Assembly: GCF_038024125.1 (NCBI RefSeq)
Contig: NZ_CP150662.1
Location: 1,815,501 to 1,879,500 of the forward strand
Source: Polaribacter gangjinensis
GTDB taxonomy: Bacteria; Bacteroidota; Bacteroidia; Flavobacteriales; Flavobacteriaceae
Length of the DNA stretch: 64,000 bases
Direction of reading: 5' to 3'
Shown: in pieces, positions 8,028-17,526 of the stretch
Layout of the letters: each line of letters starts with the position of its first letter
Numbering within the stretch: position 1 is the stretch's first letter
Program-made: the position numbers and the translations under genes
Notes under the pieces: model-generated
What the model was told of the DNA's origin: nothing
What the model saw: only the letters and a program-made list of their open reading frames with translations
Database searches by the model: none

Positions 8028-9884
8028 TTATTCTACTGTAACTGATTTCGCTAAATTTCTTGGCTGATCAACATTTTTACCTAACATTACTGCAATATGG
8101 TATGACAATAATTGGAAAGGAATTGTTGTTAATAATGGCGTTAATGCTTCTTCTGTTTCAGGAATTTCAATTACGTGATCTGCAATTTCTTTTACAGTAA
8201 CATCTCCTTCTGTAACAACAGCAATAATTTTACCAGCTCTCGATTTAATTTCTTGAATGTTACTTACAACTTTATCATAATGACCTTTATTAGTTGCAAT
8301 TACAAAAATCGGCATGTTTTCATCAATCAAAGCAATTGGCCCATGTTTCATTTCTGCAGCTGGATATCCTTCTGCATGAATGTAAGAAATCTCTTTTAGC
8401 TTTAAAGCACCTTCTAAAGCAACAGGAAAATTGAAACCTCTACCTAAATACAAACAATTTTTGGCATCTTTATAAATGGCCGCAATTTCTTTTACTTTAC
8501 TATCAATATTTAATAACTTTTGTATTTGAGAAGGAATCAACTGCATTTTTTGAATGTAGTTTTTAAATCTCTCATCAGACAATGACTTATTTGCTTGACC
8601 TAGTTTTAAAGCAATTAAGGTTAAAACTGTAATTTGAGTTGTAAATGCTTTAGTTGATGCAACACCAATTTCAGGGCCTGCATGCGTATAAGCGCCTGCG
8701 TGAGTTTCTCTTGCAATTGATGAACCAACAACGTTACAAACACCATATACAAAAGCGCCTTTTGATTTCGCTAATTTAATAGCTGCTAGTGTATCAGCAG
8801 TTTCACCTGATTGTGAAATGGCTATTACAACATCTTTATCTGTAATAATTGGATTTCTATATCTAAATTCTGATGCGTATTCTACTTCTACAGGAATTCT
8901 TGCTAAATCTTCAAAAAGGTATTCACCAACTAAACCTGCGTGCCATGAAGTACCACAACCAACAATGATGATTCTATTTGCATTTAAAAATTTATCTAAA
9001 TTATCTTGAACACTTGACATTTTGATGATGTTTTCATCTGCGAGCATTCTTCCTCTAAAAGTATCAGTAATTGCTTTTGGCTGCTCATGAATTTCTTTAA
9101 GCATAAAGTGGTCATAACCTCCTTTTTCAATTTGCTCTAAACTCAATTGCAACTCTTGTATCATTGGATCAACCAAAGAATCATCAAATATTTTATGAAC
9201 TTTTGCAGGTCTTCCAAGTCTAATAATTGCCATTTCTTCATCTTCTAAATAAATGGCATTTTTTGTATATTCTAAAAATGGAGACGCATCCGAAGCAACA
9301 AAAAACTCATTATTTTCTTCACCAACTCCAATGGCAATAGGGCTTCCTAACCTTGCAACAATCAACTCATTGGGTTTGTCTTTGTCAAAAACAGCAATTG
9401 CATAAGCACCAACAACATTTGTCAAAGCAAGTTGTACGGCTTTACCTAACTTACAATCTTCATTTTTTTTAACCTCTTCAATTAAATTTACTAAAACTTC
9501 AGTATCAGTGTCACTTTTAAAAGTATATCCTCTTCTGATAAGCTCTTTCTTGATAGTATCATAATTTTCAATAATTCCATTATGAACTAAGACCAAATTT
9601 CCAGATTGCGAAGGATGTGGATGTGAGTTAACATCATTCGGAATTCCATGAGTTGCCCATCGCGTATGACCCATTCCAATTTTACCAACTTTTTTTTCAG
9701 GATTCGAGTTGATAATTGCCTCTAAATCAGAAACCTTGCCTTTAGTTTTAGAAAGTTGCATTTTTTTACCATCATATATCATCACCCCTGCACTATCATA
9801 ACCTCTATATTCTAATCTCTTTAGACCATTAATAACAATTGGATACGCTTCTCTATAGCCTATATAAGCTGAAATTCCACACAT
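8028..9884 (-). CDS. glmS: Glutamine--fructose-6-phosphate aminotransferase (isomerizing)
   Basis: Makes glucosamine 6-phosphate from fructose 6-phosphate and glutamine, the first step to UDP-GlcNAc. 618 residues. The class II amidotransferase domain begins with MCGISAYIGY, Cys2 being the nucleophile, followed by RLEYRGYDSAGV, GMGHTRWATHG and the loop NGIIENY. Two SIS domains follow, with GCGTSWHAG and SQSGETADT in the first and GRGFNFPVALEGALKLKEIS in the second. It ends DQPRNLAKSVTVE as usual. It is last in the glgA-like/DUF4270/glmS operon. No GlmS ribozyme is visible in the 18-bp upstream gap. Confidence 0.98.
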   Translation of the reverse strand: MCGISAYIGYREAYPIVINGLKRLEYRGYDSAGVMIYDGKKMQLSKTKGKVSDLEAIINSNPEKKVGKIGMGHTRWATHGIPNDVNSHPHPSQSGNLVLVHNGIIENYDTIKKELIRRGYTFKSDTDTEVLVNLIEEVKKNEDCKLGKAVQLALTNVVGAYAIAVFDKDKPNELIVARLGSPIAIGVGEENNEFFVASDASPFLEYTKNAIYLEDEEMAIIRLGRPAKVHKIFDDSLVDPMIQELQLSLEQIEKGGYDHFMLKEIHEQPKAITDTFRGRMLADENIIKMSSVQDNLDKFLNANRIIIVGCGTSWHAGLVGEYLFEDLARIPVEVEYASEFRYRNPIITDKDVVIAISQSGETADTLAAIKLAKSKGAFVYGVCNVVGSSIARETHAGAYTHAGPEIGVASTKAFTTQITVLTLIALKLGQANKSLSDERFKNYIQKMQLIPSQIQKLLNIDSKVKEIAAIYKDAKNCLYLGRGFNFPVALEGALKLKEISYIHAEGYPAAEMKHGPIALIDENMPIFVIATNKGHYDKVVSNIQEIKSRAGKIIAVVTEGDVTVKEIADHVIEIPETEEALTPLLTTIPFQLLSYHIAVMLGKNVDQPRNLAKSVTVE

Positions 9885-9902
9885 AGTAATTTTCTTTTTA
9901 AG

Positions 9903-11492
9903 TTAATTTTTTCTTACTGAATATGATATTTTTAATGTTGCTTTTTTAGCACCATTTGCGGGGGAATGATTATAAAGCGTAACAGCTTTAGGATTCCAAC
10001 TAAAATTTCTAAAGATTGAATCTAATTCAGAATTTGGTGAATCAGTTGGATTGTGTGTTTTTATTTTTAACGTTGGTGAATATGTACTTCTACCATTTAA
10101 TAAATCAGAAATATAATCCGTTATCTTAAATTGATATTTTTCTTTTCTTCCATTTGAATCTCTTACTAAAAATCCACTAATTCCTCCAAAAGAGGCTTCT
10201 GATAATGCATCTTTGATTTGAGTTGTAACTTCAGTCCCTGAAGATTTATCGCTTTTGTAAAGATACAATCTATCAGGCGCAAATGAAGTATCAACAGCTT
10301 GGTTGATGTAAAAAGTTAAAGTTGCATCATTAATCAACCAATTATTTGCTCGAAGTTCTTCAATTTTATCTGCAATTCCGTTATTATTCAAATCAGCCCC
10401 GAAAAGATTGATGGTAGCTTCACTTCCTGCAGTTCCTTGAATTTTAATTTCGTTGTTTGATGGATATATTCTATCATCCATTTTAAATTTATTGATTTTA
10501 AAACCATTCATTGAAAAACTATCGTTTTTAGGAATGGTATCAACAATTGTTGATCCAGATTTTACGATTGTATTTGTATAATAAACTTCAATAGAAGGTC
10601 TTAAATTGGTGTTTGCGTTATCAAAACTAAAAGACGTTAAAGAGCCTTCATTTCCGGTTGCTTCTAAAATAATTCCTCTAAAATAATCATTAAATGCTTG
10701 CTGTGAAGCAAATTCTCCTGAACCATATTTGTCTAAAAAAAGAGCTTTAAAAACATCTTTTTTTAATGGAATTCTTGCAAAAGGAATTGGAATTGTACTT
10801 GCAGTTGATGTTGTATATCTTAAGGTATCTCTCCTGTAAACTTCATTATTTGAAAGCCTTCTTTTAATTACTAAAAGAGTATCTGCTTTTGATGGTTTGA
10901 AAGGAAAATTTAACTGAGCATTTAATTCAGAGCCCGTTTTTTGAAAAGTAGCATTAGAAAAATAACTATTAATTTTTGTTGGGTCTGCAGGATTAAATGT
11001 GTTGATATAGGTGTTTGACCTGAAAACATTTAAGCTAAATGATTTTGATGCATCACCAAAAACAGAATCTAATTGATAACTTTTATCCGTAGAATTTGCC
11101 AAACGAACTTGAAAGGGTAATTTTATAAAAACTGTGTCAATTGTTGTAACTACAGTTGTATCAGCTCCAAAAGTTTCATTGATAACTCTCAAATCATTGG
11201 CAATTGAAATTTGAGCGATAATAGAGGCTTCTAATTTTTCGTAATTTGGATTGGCATAAACTCCCAATAAATATTGACTTAATTGCCTAGAAATATTATC
11301 AGATTGAACTTTTTCTAAAGGGCTGTTTTCTGCTTCAATATCAACAAAAACACCATCTGTGTCAAACTTTGTGTTGGTAATAACATTCGATCCAATATCT
11401 GTAAAATCTTTTTCACAAGAAACAATCAAACTTAAAAAACCAACTACAATAGCAACGTAACTAACTCTTATTATATTTTTCTTCACTTTCAA
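9903..11492 (-). CDS. DUF4270 family lipoprotein
   Basis: 529 residues from a TTG start 5 nt after the upstream stop; no in-frame ATG lies nearby. The N-terminus KNIIRVSYVAIVVGFLSLIV ends in the lipobox IVSC followed by EKDFTDIGSNV, so it should be a lipoprotein. The rest is beta-rich with DUF4270 features, including VDTIFVKLPF-like strands and a C-terminal ATLKISYSVRKN. Function is unknown. The order glgA-like, DUF4270, glmS, with panC divergent, is what I recall as standard in Flavobacteriaceae. Confidence 0.85.
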   Translation of the reverse strand: MKVKKNIIRVSYVAIVVGFLSLIVSCEKDFTDIGSNVITNTKFDTDGVFVDIEAENSPLEKVQSDNISRQLSQYLLGVYANPNYEKLEASIIAQISIANDLRVINETFGADTTVVTTIDTVFIKLPFQVRLANSTDKSYQLDSVFGDASKSFSLNVFRSNTYINTFNPADPTKINSYFSNATFQKTGSELNAQLNFPFKPSKADTLLVIKRRLSNNEVYRRDTLRYTTSTASTIPIPFARIPLKKDVFKALFLDKYGSGEFASQQAFNDYFRGIILEATGNEGSLTSFSFDNANTNLRPSIEVYYTNTIVKSGSTIVDTIPKNDSFSMNGFKINKFKMDDRIYPSNNEIKIQGTAGSEATINLFGADLNNNGIADKIEELRANNWLINDATLTFYINQAVDTSFAPDRLYLYKSDKSSGTEVTTQIKDALSEASFGGISGFLVRDSNGRKEKYQFKITDYISDLLNGRSTYSPTLKIKTHNPTDSPNSELDSIFRNFSWNPKAVTLYNHSPANGAKKATLKISYSVRKN

Positions 11493-11497
11493 AATAA

Positions 11498-12307
11498 TTA
11501 ACTTCCTGATACTAAATCAGTATAAAACTCTAAATACGCGTCTCTTTGGTTTTCAAGTTCATACCCTAAAACAGGAACCTTTTGCGTTTTTAAAAACTCA
11601 GACAATTCTGTTGGAATTGTCTCACTTCCATGAACAACAGCATCTGAATTTTCAATAGCACATTTTAAAATGTTTACATAATTTGGCGTCTCCAAATGTG
11701 CAACCTTTTTTTTGTCTTTAATATCAAAAAAAACTTTTTTTGCAAAATCTTCACACAAATTACCTTCAAAACCTCCGTTATAAAGTGACGTTACAATTTT
11801 ACTTTCTGTAAAAAGAGGCTCTTCTTTGTAATATTCTTTCAAATAAATGGGTAACATTGATGCCATCCAGCCATGAACGTGTATAATATCTGGTGCCCAA
11901 TTCAATTTTTTTACAGTTTCTACAACTCCTTTTGCAAAAAAAATCGCTCTTTCGTCATTATCAGGAAAAAGTTGATCATCTTCATCTGTAAAAACAGCTT
12001 TTCTTTTAAAATATTCTTCATTGTCAATAAAATAAACCTGCATTCTTTCTTTTGGGATAGATGCAACTTTAATAATCAATGGCATATCAACATCATTCAC
12101 CACAAGATTCATACCTGATAAGCGAATTACTTCATGTAATTGATGTCTTCTTTCATTGATAACTCCGAATCTAGGCATAAAAATTCGGGTTTGTACCCCT
12201 TTAGAATGGGCGTTTTTTGCTGCGTTAAATGAGGTTGAAGAAAGCTCGGTCTCTGGTAAATACGGAACAACTTCTGATGATACAAACAATATTCTCTTGT
12301 CCTTCAT
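11498..12307 (-). CDS. Glycogen/starch synthase catalytic-domain protein (GT5 N-terminal half only)
   Basis: 269 residues, about half the size of GlgA. It has the GT5 N-terminal pattern: ILFVSSEVVPY at the start, LPxRxG-like FMPRFGVINER, WAPDIIHVHGWMASMLP near residue 140, and a conserved NVLKxAIxxSDAVV-type segment close to the C-terminus. The C-terminal nucleotide-binding Rossmann domain is absent, and no remnant is found downstream, where DUF4270 follows by 5 nt. The KTGGL loop that binds ADP-glucose is replaced by ETELSS. It is thus doubtful as a synthase and may be a binding or regulatory protein. Confidence 0.8.
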   Translation of the reverse strand: MKDKRILFVSSEVVPYLPETELSSTSFNAAKNAHSKGVQTRIFMPRFGVINERRHQLHEVIRLSGMNLVVNDVDMPLIIKVASIPKERMQVYFIDNEEYFKRKAVFTDEDDQLFPDNDERAIFFAKGVVETVKKLNWAPDIIHVHGWMASMLPIYLKEYYKEEPLFTESKIVTSLYNGGFEGNLCEDFAKKVFFDIKDKKKVAHLETPNYVNILKCAIENSDAVVHGSETIPTELSEFLKTQKVPVLGYELENQRDAYLEFYTDLVSGS

Positions 12308-12333
12308 TAAATCAAACTCTTTTATGAGATTGG

Positions 12334-12341
12334 CAAAATTA
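12334..12341 (-). promoter_or_regulatory. Putative promoter of the glgA-like/DUF4270/glmS operon
   Basis: TAATTTTG on the minus strand, 27 nt before the ATG at 12307, in the divergent region shared with panC. Confidence 0.45.
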
Positions 12342-12373
12342 CAAATTTATCTTCAAATATCGTGTTAAAATGC

Positions 12374-12381
12374 TAAGTTTG
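12374..12381 (+). promoter_or_regulatory. Putative panC promoter -7 box
   Basis: TAAGTTTG matches TAnnTTTG, 23 nt before the panC ATG. Confidence 0.45.
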
Positions 12382-12404
12382 CACACATTTAGCACAATTT
12401 TGGT

Positions 12405-13253
12405 ATGGAAATATTTAAAAAACGAGACCAATTAAAATCGTTTTTAGAAACATCTAAAAAAAACAATAAAAAAATTGGTTTTGTACCAACAATGGGCGCT
12501 TTGCACAAAGGTCATTTATATTTAATTGAGCAAGCAAAGAAAAAAAATGACATTGTTGTTGCCAGTATTTTTGTAAATCCAACGCAATTTAATAACCAAG
12601 AAGACTTAGATAATTATCCAAAAACTCTTGAAAAAGACATAGAGTTGCTTAAAAGTGTTTCTTGTGATGTGCTTTTTGCTCCAGCTGTGAAAGAAATTTA
12701 TCATGAAAATATAGTTTCAGATAAGTTTGACTTTGATGGTTTAGAACACGAAATGGAAGGAAAATTTAGAGCTGGACATTTTGATGGAGTTGGAACAATT
12801 GTCAAAGAACTTTTCGAAATTGTTAGCCCCAAAAATGCTTATTTTGGTGAAAAAGATTTTCAACAGTTGCAAATTATAAAAAAATTAGTAGCAAAAAATA
12901 AACTTCCCATTTCAATTAAAGGTTGTGCTATTTTTAGAGAAAAAGATGGTTTGGCTATGAGTTCAAGAAACGCACGCTTAACCTCTGAGCAAAGAAATGC
13001 TGCTCCATTAATTTACAAAGTTTTGAAAAATGTGAAAAAGAAATTTCAAGAAGAAACTATTGAAGAAATTTCTGAATGGGTTGAAAATCAGTTTAAAAAT
13101 CATCCTATTTTACAATTAGAATATTTTACAATTGCTGATGAAAAATCATTAAAATCGATAAATATCAAAGAATTTGATAAGAAATACCGTGCTTTTATTG
13201 CTGTTTTTGCAGGAAATATTCGATTGATTGATAACATTCAATTAAAAAATTAA
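12405..13253 (+). CDS. panC: Pantothenate synthetase (pantoate--beta-alanine ligase)
   Basis: Condenses pantoate and beta-alanine with ATP to pantothenate. 282 residues, normal length. The HIGH-like motif lies in VPTMGALHKGHLYLIEQA (about 27-44), followed by SIFVNPTQF, the GHFDGVGTIV segment, YFGEKDFQQLQII and the KMSKS-like MSSRNARL. The start is the first ATG of the frame. It is followed 27 bp later by panD, which makes its beta-alanine, so both steps lie together. Confidence 0.97.
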   Translation: MEIFKKRDQLKSFLETSKKNNKKIGFVPTMGALHKGHLYLIEQAKKKNDIVVASIFVNPTQFNNQEDLDNYPKTLEKDIELLKSVSCDVLFAPAVKEIYHENIVSDKFDFDGLEHEMEGKFRAGHFDGVGTIVKELFEIVSPKNAYFGEKDFQQLQIIKKLVAKNKLPISIKGCAIFREKDGLAMSSRNARLTSEQRNAAPLIYKVLKNVKKKFQEETIEEISEWVENQFKNHPILQLEYFTIADEKSLKSINIKEFDKKYRAFIAVFAGNIRLIDNIQLKN

Positions 13254-13268
13254 TAACTAAAAAAATAC

Positions 13269-13276
13269 TATTTTTG
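13269..13276 (+). promoter_or_regulatory. Possible internal panD promoter, leaderless arrangement
   Basis: TATTTTTG, then CTGC, then the panD ATG at 13281. It has the same four-base gap as the boxes at DUF3109 and recX. Confidence 0.4.
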
Positions 13277-13280
13277 CTGC

Positions 13281-13631
13281 ATGTTAGTACAAGTAGTAAA
13301 ATCTAAAATCCATCGTGTAAAAGTTACAGGTGCTGATTTAAATTATATCGGAAGCATTACCATTGATGAAGATTTGATGGATGCTGCAAATATTATTGAA
13401 GGCGAACGTGTTCAAATTGTAAATAATAACAACGGAAACCGTTTAGAAACCTATGCAATTCCTGGCCCAAGAGGAAGTGGAGAAATTACTTTAAATGGAG
13501 CTGCATCAAGATTGGTTGCAGTGGGTGATGTACTTATTTTAATAGTATATGCATTTATGGAGTTAGAAGAAGCTAAAAAATTTAAACCTGCTTTGGTTTT
13601 TCCAAACGAAAAAGACAATACGCTCACTTAA
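13281..13631 (+). CDS. panD: Aspartate 1-decarboxylase (proenzyme)
   Basis: Makes beta-alanine from aspartate for pantothenate synthesis. 116 residues. The self-cleavage site is the Gly-Ser in [13 protein letters not shown] (about residues 22-26), giving the pyruvoyl group on the serine. Substrate-binding features follow: conserved [38 protein letters not shown]. It lies between panC and a YbhN-type gene in what is probably one operon. Confidence 0.97.
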   Translation: MLVQVVKSKIHRVKVTGADLNYIGSITIDEDLMDAANIIEGERVQIVNNNNGNRLETYAIPGPRGSGEITLNGAASRLVAVGDVLILIVYAFMELEEAKKFKPALVFPNEKDNTLT

Positions 13632-13633
13632 TT

Positions 13634-14578
13634 TTGAAGTTACAAAAAATTTTAAAAATCACATTACCTCTCGCTTTGGGAGGTTTTTTAGTTTGGTATT
13701 CATTAACTATTGTATCTCCAGAAAAATTAGCAGCTTATTTTAAAAATGCCAATTATCCTTGGGTTTTATTAGGATTGTTATTTGGAATTTTAAGTCATAT
13801 TTCTAGAGCCTACAGATGGAAATTTTTGCTAGAACCTATGGGATTCAAACCAAAGTTTGTGAATTCATTTTTAGCGGTTTTAGTGGCTTATTTAGTAAAT
13901 CTTATTTTGCCAAGAGCAGGTGAAGTTTCTAGAGCTGCTGTGATGGCAAACTATGAAAAAATCCCTTTTGAAAAAGGTTTTGGAACTATTGTTGCTGAAA
14001 GATTGGCTGATTTATTGATGCTTTTTCTTGTCATTTTAATAGCGCTATTTATTCAGTTTGATTTCATTTGGAATTTAATCATTAAAGATTTTAATCCTTT
14101 AAAATTAGTTAGCTCACTTTTTTTATTGATTTTGGTCGTTTTTGTTTTTTATAGAATTATCAAAAAGAGCACTTCAAATTTTGCTTTTAAAATAAAATCT
14201 TTTCTTTTCGGATTAAAAGAAGGTTTAACAAGTATCTTTAAAATGGAAAAAAAATGGGCTTTTATATTTCACACATTTTTTATTTGGTTGATGTACATTG
14301 CCATGTTTTGGGCTACAATTCCTGCAGTTGATGGTCTTGAAATTCCATTTGGTGGCGTTTTAATTGGATTTATTGCTGGCGGATTTTCAATCGCTGCAAC
14401 CAATGGCGGATTAGGATTATACCCTGTTGCAGTTGCAAGTGCTTTGGCTTTGTTTGGTGTTGATGAAGTTACAGGTAACGCTTTTGGATGGATCATGTGG
14501 TCTGCACAAACTGCCATGATTGTTATTTTTGGAGGATTGTCTTTTTTATTGTTGCCTATTTTCAATAAAGTAAAATAA
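13634..14578 (+). CDS. Lysylphosphatidylglycerol synthase-type (YbhN family) transmembrane protein
   Basis: 314 residues with about eight membrane segments. Family marks are SHISRAYRWKFLLEP (about 55-69), NLILPRAGEVSRAAV (about 90-104), the ERLADLLMLF segment and a C-terminal GGFSIAATNGGLGLYPVAVA. This matches the UPF0104/flippase-like domain without the C-terminal synthetase part of MprF. It begins with TTG at 13634, two bases after the panD stop; the next ATG would remove the first helix. Substrate unknown, perhaps a lipid. Confidence 0.87.
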   Translation: MKLQKILKITLPLALGGFLVWYSLTIVSPEKLAAYFKNANYPWVLLGLLFGILSHISRAYRWKFLLEPMGFKPKFVNSFLAVLVAYLVNLILPRAGEVSRAAVMANYEKIPFEKGFGTIVAERLADLLMLFLVILIALFIQFDFIWNLIIKDFNPLKLVSSLFLLILVVFVFYRIIKKSTSNFAFKIKSFLFGLKEGLTSIFKMEKKWAFIFHTFFIWLMYIAMFWATIPAVDGLEIPFGGVLIGFIAGGFSIAATNGGLGLYPVAVASALALFGVDEVTGNAFGWIMWSAQTAMIVIFGGLSFLLLPIFNKVK

Positions 14579-14624
14579 ATTCAGTAAAATCTGCTAGATT
14601 TGTTTCAAACTTTGAATTCCCAAA

Positions 14625-15986
14625 ATGTCTAAATTAAAAACATCCTTTTTTTGTCAAAATTGTGGCACACAACACGCAAAATGGGTGGGACAATGTGGCG
14701 CTTGTAAAGAATGGAATACGATTGTTGAAGAAGTGATTCAAAAAGAAGAAAAACGCGAGTGGAAACAATCAACAACTGCAAAACAAAGTATCAATAAACC
14801 ACTCAGAATTGCTGAAATTATCCTAAATCCTGAGGAAAGAATTGTAACCAACAACGCTGAACTAGACACGGTTTTGGGTGGTGGTTTGGTAAAAGGATCT
14901 GTGATTTTATTGGGTGGTGAACCTGGTATCGGAAAATCGACATTGTTATTGCAAATCGCCCTGAATATTTCACAAAAAGTATTGTATGTTTCTGGGGAAG
15001 AAAGTCAATCTCAAATAAAAATGAGAGCAGAAAGATTGGAAGCTATCAACTCCAATTGTTTGATTTTAACCGAAACAAATACCCAACAAATTTTTAAAAA
15101 TATCGAAGAAACTGAACCAGAAGTTTTGGTGATAGATTCTATTCAAACCCTTCATACAAATACGATTGAAGCTTCTCCTGGAAGCATTTCTCAAATTAGA
15201 GAAACTGCTGCAGAATTGATAAAATTTGCCAAAGAAACTGCCACTCCAGTGTTGTTAATTGGTCACATTAACAAAGAAGGAAATATTGCAGGACCTAAAA
15301 TTTTAGAACATATGGTTGATGTTGTGTTGCAATTTGAAGGCGACAGAAATCATACTTACAGAATTTTACGCTCTCAAAAAAACAGATTTGGTTCCACTTC
15401 CGAATTAGGAATTTATGAAATGCTTTCTGATGGTTTGCGCGAAATTTCAAATCCGTCAGAAATTTTAATTTCCAAAAAAGATGCGGATTTAAGTGGAACA
15501 GCAATTGCATCAACTTTAGAGGGAATTCGTCCTTTGATGATTGAAATTCAGGCGTTGGTTTCAACAGCAGTTTATGGAACTCCACAACGTTCTACAACTG
15601 GCTATAATTTAAAAAGATTGCACATGATTTTGGCTGTTTTAGAAAAAAGAGCTGGTTTTAAATTGGGTGCAAAAGACGTTTTTTTAAATATTACAGGAGG
15701 TATCAATGTTGATGATCCAGCAATTGATTTGGCAGTTGTTGCAGCTATTTTATCATCCAATCAAGACATTGCCATCAATCCAAATGTGTGTTTTGCTGCT
15801 GAAGTTGGTTTGGCTGGAGAAATACGCCCTGTATCAAAAATTGATCAACGAATTTCAGAAGCTGAGAAATTGGGTTACAAAACATTTGTTGCTTCAAAAT
15901 ACAATAAAATCACATCAAAAAATCACGGAATCAAATTGATTTTGGTAGGCAAAATTGAAGAGGCTTTTGCTACTTTGTTTGCTTGA
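14625..15986 (+). CDS. radA: DNA repair protein RadA (Sms)
   Basis: 453 residues. The N-terminal C4 zinc finger is CQNCGTQHAKWVGQCGACKEW (Cys at about 10, 13, 24, 27). The RecA-like ATPase has Walker A GGEPGIGKST (about 96-105), SGEESQSQIKMRAERL and Walker B LVIDSIQT. The RadA signature KNRFGSTSELGIYEM is present, and the C-terminal Lon-protease-like domain has no catalytic serine-lysine pair visible. It drives branch migration in recombination. It lies 46 bp after the YbhN-type gene. Confidence 0.97.
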   Translation: MSKLKTSFFCQNCGTQHAKWVGQCGACKEWNTIVEEVIQKEEKREWKQSTTAKQSINKPLRIAEIILNPEERIVTNNAELDTVLGGGLVKGSVILLGGEPGIGKSTLLLQIALNISQKVLYVSGEESQSQIKMRAERLEAINSNCLILTETNTQQIFKNIEETEPEVLVIDSIQTLHTNTIEASPGSISQIRETAAELIKFAKETATPVLLIGHINKEGNIAGPKILEHMVDVVLQFEGDRNHTYRILRSQKNRFGSTSELGIYEMLSDGLREISNPSEILISKKDADLSGTAIASTLEGIRPLMIEIQALVSTAVYGTPQRSTTGYNLKRLHMILAVLEKRAGFKLGAKDVFLNITGGINVDDPAIDLAVVAAILSSNQDIAINPNVCFAAEVGLAGEIRPVSKIDQRISEAEKLGYKTFVASKYNKITSKNHGIKLILVGKIEEAFATLFA

Positions 15987-15997
15987 GAAAATAAAAA

Positions 15998-16019
15998 AAC
16001 CGAACATTTCTGTTCGGTT
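15998..16019 (-). terminator. Intrinsic terminator of the DUF4271-hemD operon
   Basis: AACCGAACA/TGTTCGGTT with a four-base loop; the T run lies on the minus strand, so it ends the leftward transcript and only stalls that of radA. Confidence 0.85.
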
Positions 16020-16038
16020 CCGCTAACTATTGTACTTT

Positions 16039-16785
16039 TTATTTTTTATTTACTTCTTTTATATATTTTTCCAAAGCCATTGTCATAGAAGGCGTTTCTT
16101 TGGTTGGTGCTTCAATATTACAAACCAAACCTGCTTCTTTAACAGCATCAATAGTTGTTTTTCCGAATGCTGCAATTCGGGTATCATTTTGTTTGAAATT
16201 TGGAAAATTGTGGAACAATGATTCTATTCCTGATGGGCTAAAAAACACCAAAATGTCATAGAATACATTTTCTAAATCCGACAAATCACTAGTTACAGTT
16301 TTATACAAATCTGCTCTAGTCCAATTTACTCCAGAATTGTTCAACTCTACTGGAATACTTGGTTTTAATTTGTCTGATGATGGCAATAAAAACTTTTCAT
16401 TTTTATGTTTCTTTATCAACTTAATTAACTCTGGAAAATCTTTAGTGCCGACATAAATTTTACGTTTTCTGTAAACTACATACTTTTGTAAATAGTAAGC
16501 TACAGCTTCAGATTGACAAAAATATTTCATGTCATCTGGCATTTTAAAACGCATTTCTTCAGCAATTCTAAACAAATGATCAACAGCATTTCTGCTTGTT
16601 AAAATAATTGCGGTAAAGTTTTTTAAATCGATTTTTTGAGCACGAACATCTTTCACAGAGATTCCTTCTACATGGATAAATGGTCTGAAATCTACTTTTA
16701 CTTTATGCTTTTCGGTAAGCTCAAAATACGGTGATGCGTCGCCTTTTGGATCAGGTTGTGATACTAAAATCGTTTTCACTTTCAT
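16039..16785 (-). CDS. hemD: Uroporphyrinogen-III synthase
   Basis: 248 residues. Converts hydroxymethylbilane to uroporphyrinogen III in heme synthesis. The family is poorly conserved; seen here are VSQPDP near the start, TAIILTSRNAVDHLF (about 57-71), KFLLPSSDKL and the best motif, DILVFFSPSGIESLF (about 181-195), followed by RIAAFGKTTIDAVKEAG. No other heme gene is nearby. Its partner upstream is DUF4271, 17 bp away, an arrangement usual in Flavobacteria. Confidence 0.9.
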   Translation of the reverse strand: MKVKTILVSQPDPKGDASPYFELTEKHKVKVDFRPFIHVEGISVKDVRAQKIDLKNFTAIILTSRNAVDHLFRIAEEMRFKMPDDMKYFCQSEAVAYYLQKYVVYRKRKIYVGTKDFPELIKLIKKHKNEKFLLPSSDKLKPSIPVELNNSGVNWTRADLYKTVTSDLSDLENVFYDILVFFSPSGIESLFHNFPNFKQNDTRIAAFGKTTIDAVKEAGLVCNIEAPTKETPSMTMALEKYIKEVNKK

Positions 16786-16802
16786 ATGCGTCTATTTTAT
16801 CT

Positions 16803-17444
16803 TTAAAACATCAATTTAAACAGTATCAATAGCGGTGCTATTTCGAACGTGCAAATGTACAAAATAAAATAAAACAAGTGATTTAATATCAGGTTTTTGT
16901 TGTTTAAAAAATGTAAAATAAAGCTTATAAAAAACAGAAACCCTGCAACGTTATAAATAACTGGCGATTGTAAATTTGCATACTCTTTTAATAACAGCAG
17001 AACAAAAATGTAGCAAGAGATTGCAAAAAAGTAATTAGCCTTTGAAACCACAAAATACAATAGTGTATTTCTTAACATGAATAAATAAATCAAACTATTT
17101 TCAATACTATTTTTTAATAAAAAATAGATAAAAACTACCTGAAAAACCTCCCAAAATTCTTGAAAACTCATCGCATTTACTCCATCATAAAATACTTTGA
17201 AATCAAAAAAAAGCAATGAAAATACTGTAACCGAAAAAAGTGAAAATAAAACATGAAAACCACTTAAAACGCTATAGTTTTCATCGATAGTTCTCTCTAA
17301 AAAACTAACTTTAAAAAGCTTGGAGGCCACTTCTTTAAACCTAGCAACATCAATAATTGTTAATAGAAATAACGAGAAAAACAATAACAACAAAACAAAG
17401 GTCAACCAATTGTTTGATAAAGGCATTCGTTCTATTGCTTGCAA
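16803..17444 (-). CDS. DUF4271 family membrane protein
   Basis: 213 residues with about seven hydrophobic segments over the whole length. The N-terminal part (LQAIERMPLSNNWLTFVLLL) fits DUF4271. Function unknown. The start is uncertain: a TTG at 17444 is used because family members have a few residues before the conserved NNW segment, but the ATG at 17426 is also possible. It is co-transcribed with hemD, which suggests but does not show a link to heme or the membrane. Confidence 0.75.
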   Translation of the reverse strand: MQAIERMPLSNNWLTFVLLLLFFSLFLLTIIDVARFKEVASKLFKVSFLERTIDENYSVLSGFHVLFSLFSVTVFSLLFFDFKVFYDGVNAMSFQEFWEVFQVVFIYFLLKNSIENSLIYLFMLRNTLLYFVVSKANYFFAISCYIFVLLLLKEYANLQSPVIYNVAGFLFFISFILHFLNNKNLILNHLFYFILYICTFEIAPLLILFKLMF

Positions 17445-17492
17445 TTGAATTTGTTTTAATGATTTTAAGACAAAATTAGTAATTAAATAATG

Positions 17493-17500
17493 TATATTTG
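17493..17500 (+). promoter_or_regulatory. Putative promoter of the GT2-pyrC-DUF4296 operon
   Basis: TATATTTG matches TAnnTTTG, 26 nt before the ATG at 17527. Confidence 0.5.
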
Positions 17501-17526
17501 TTCACTTTTCACATGAAAATTTATTT

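Noticed and set aside
8028..9902. A glmS ribozyme or riboswitch in front of glmS.
   Set aside because: The gap to DUF4270 is only 18 bp and holds no structure; glmS is the last gene of an operon.
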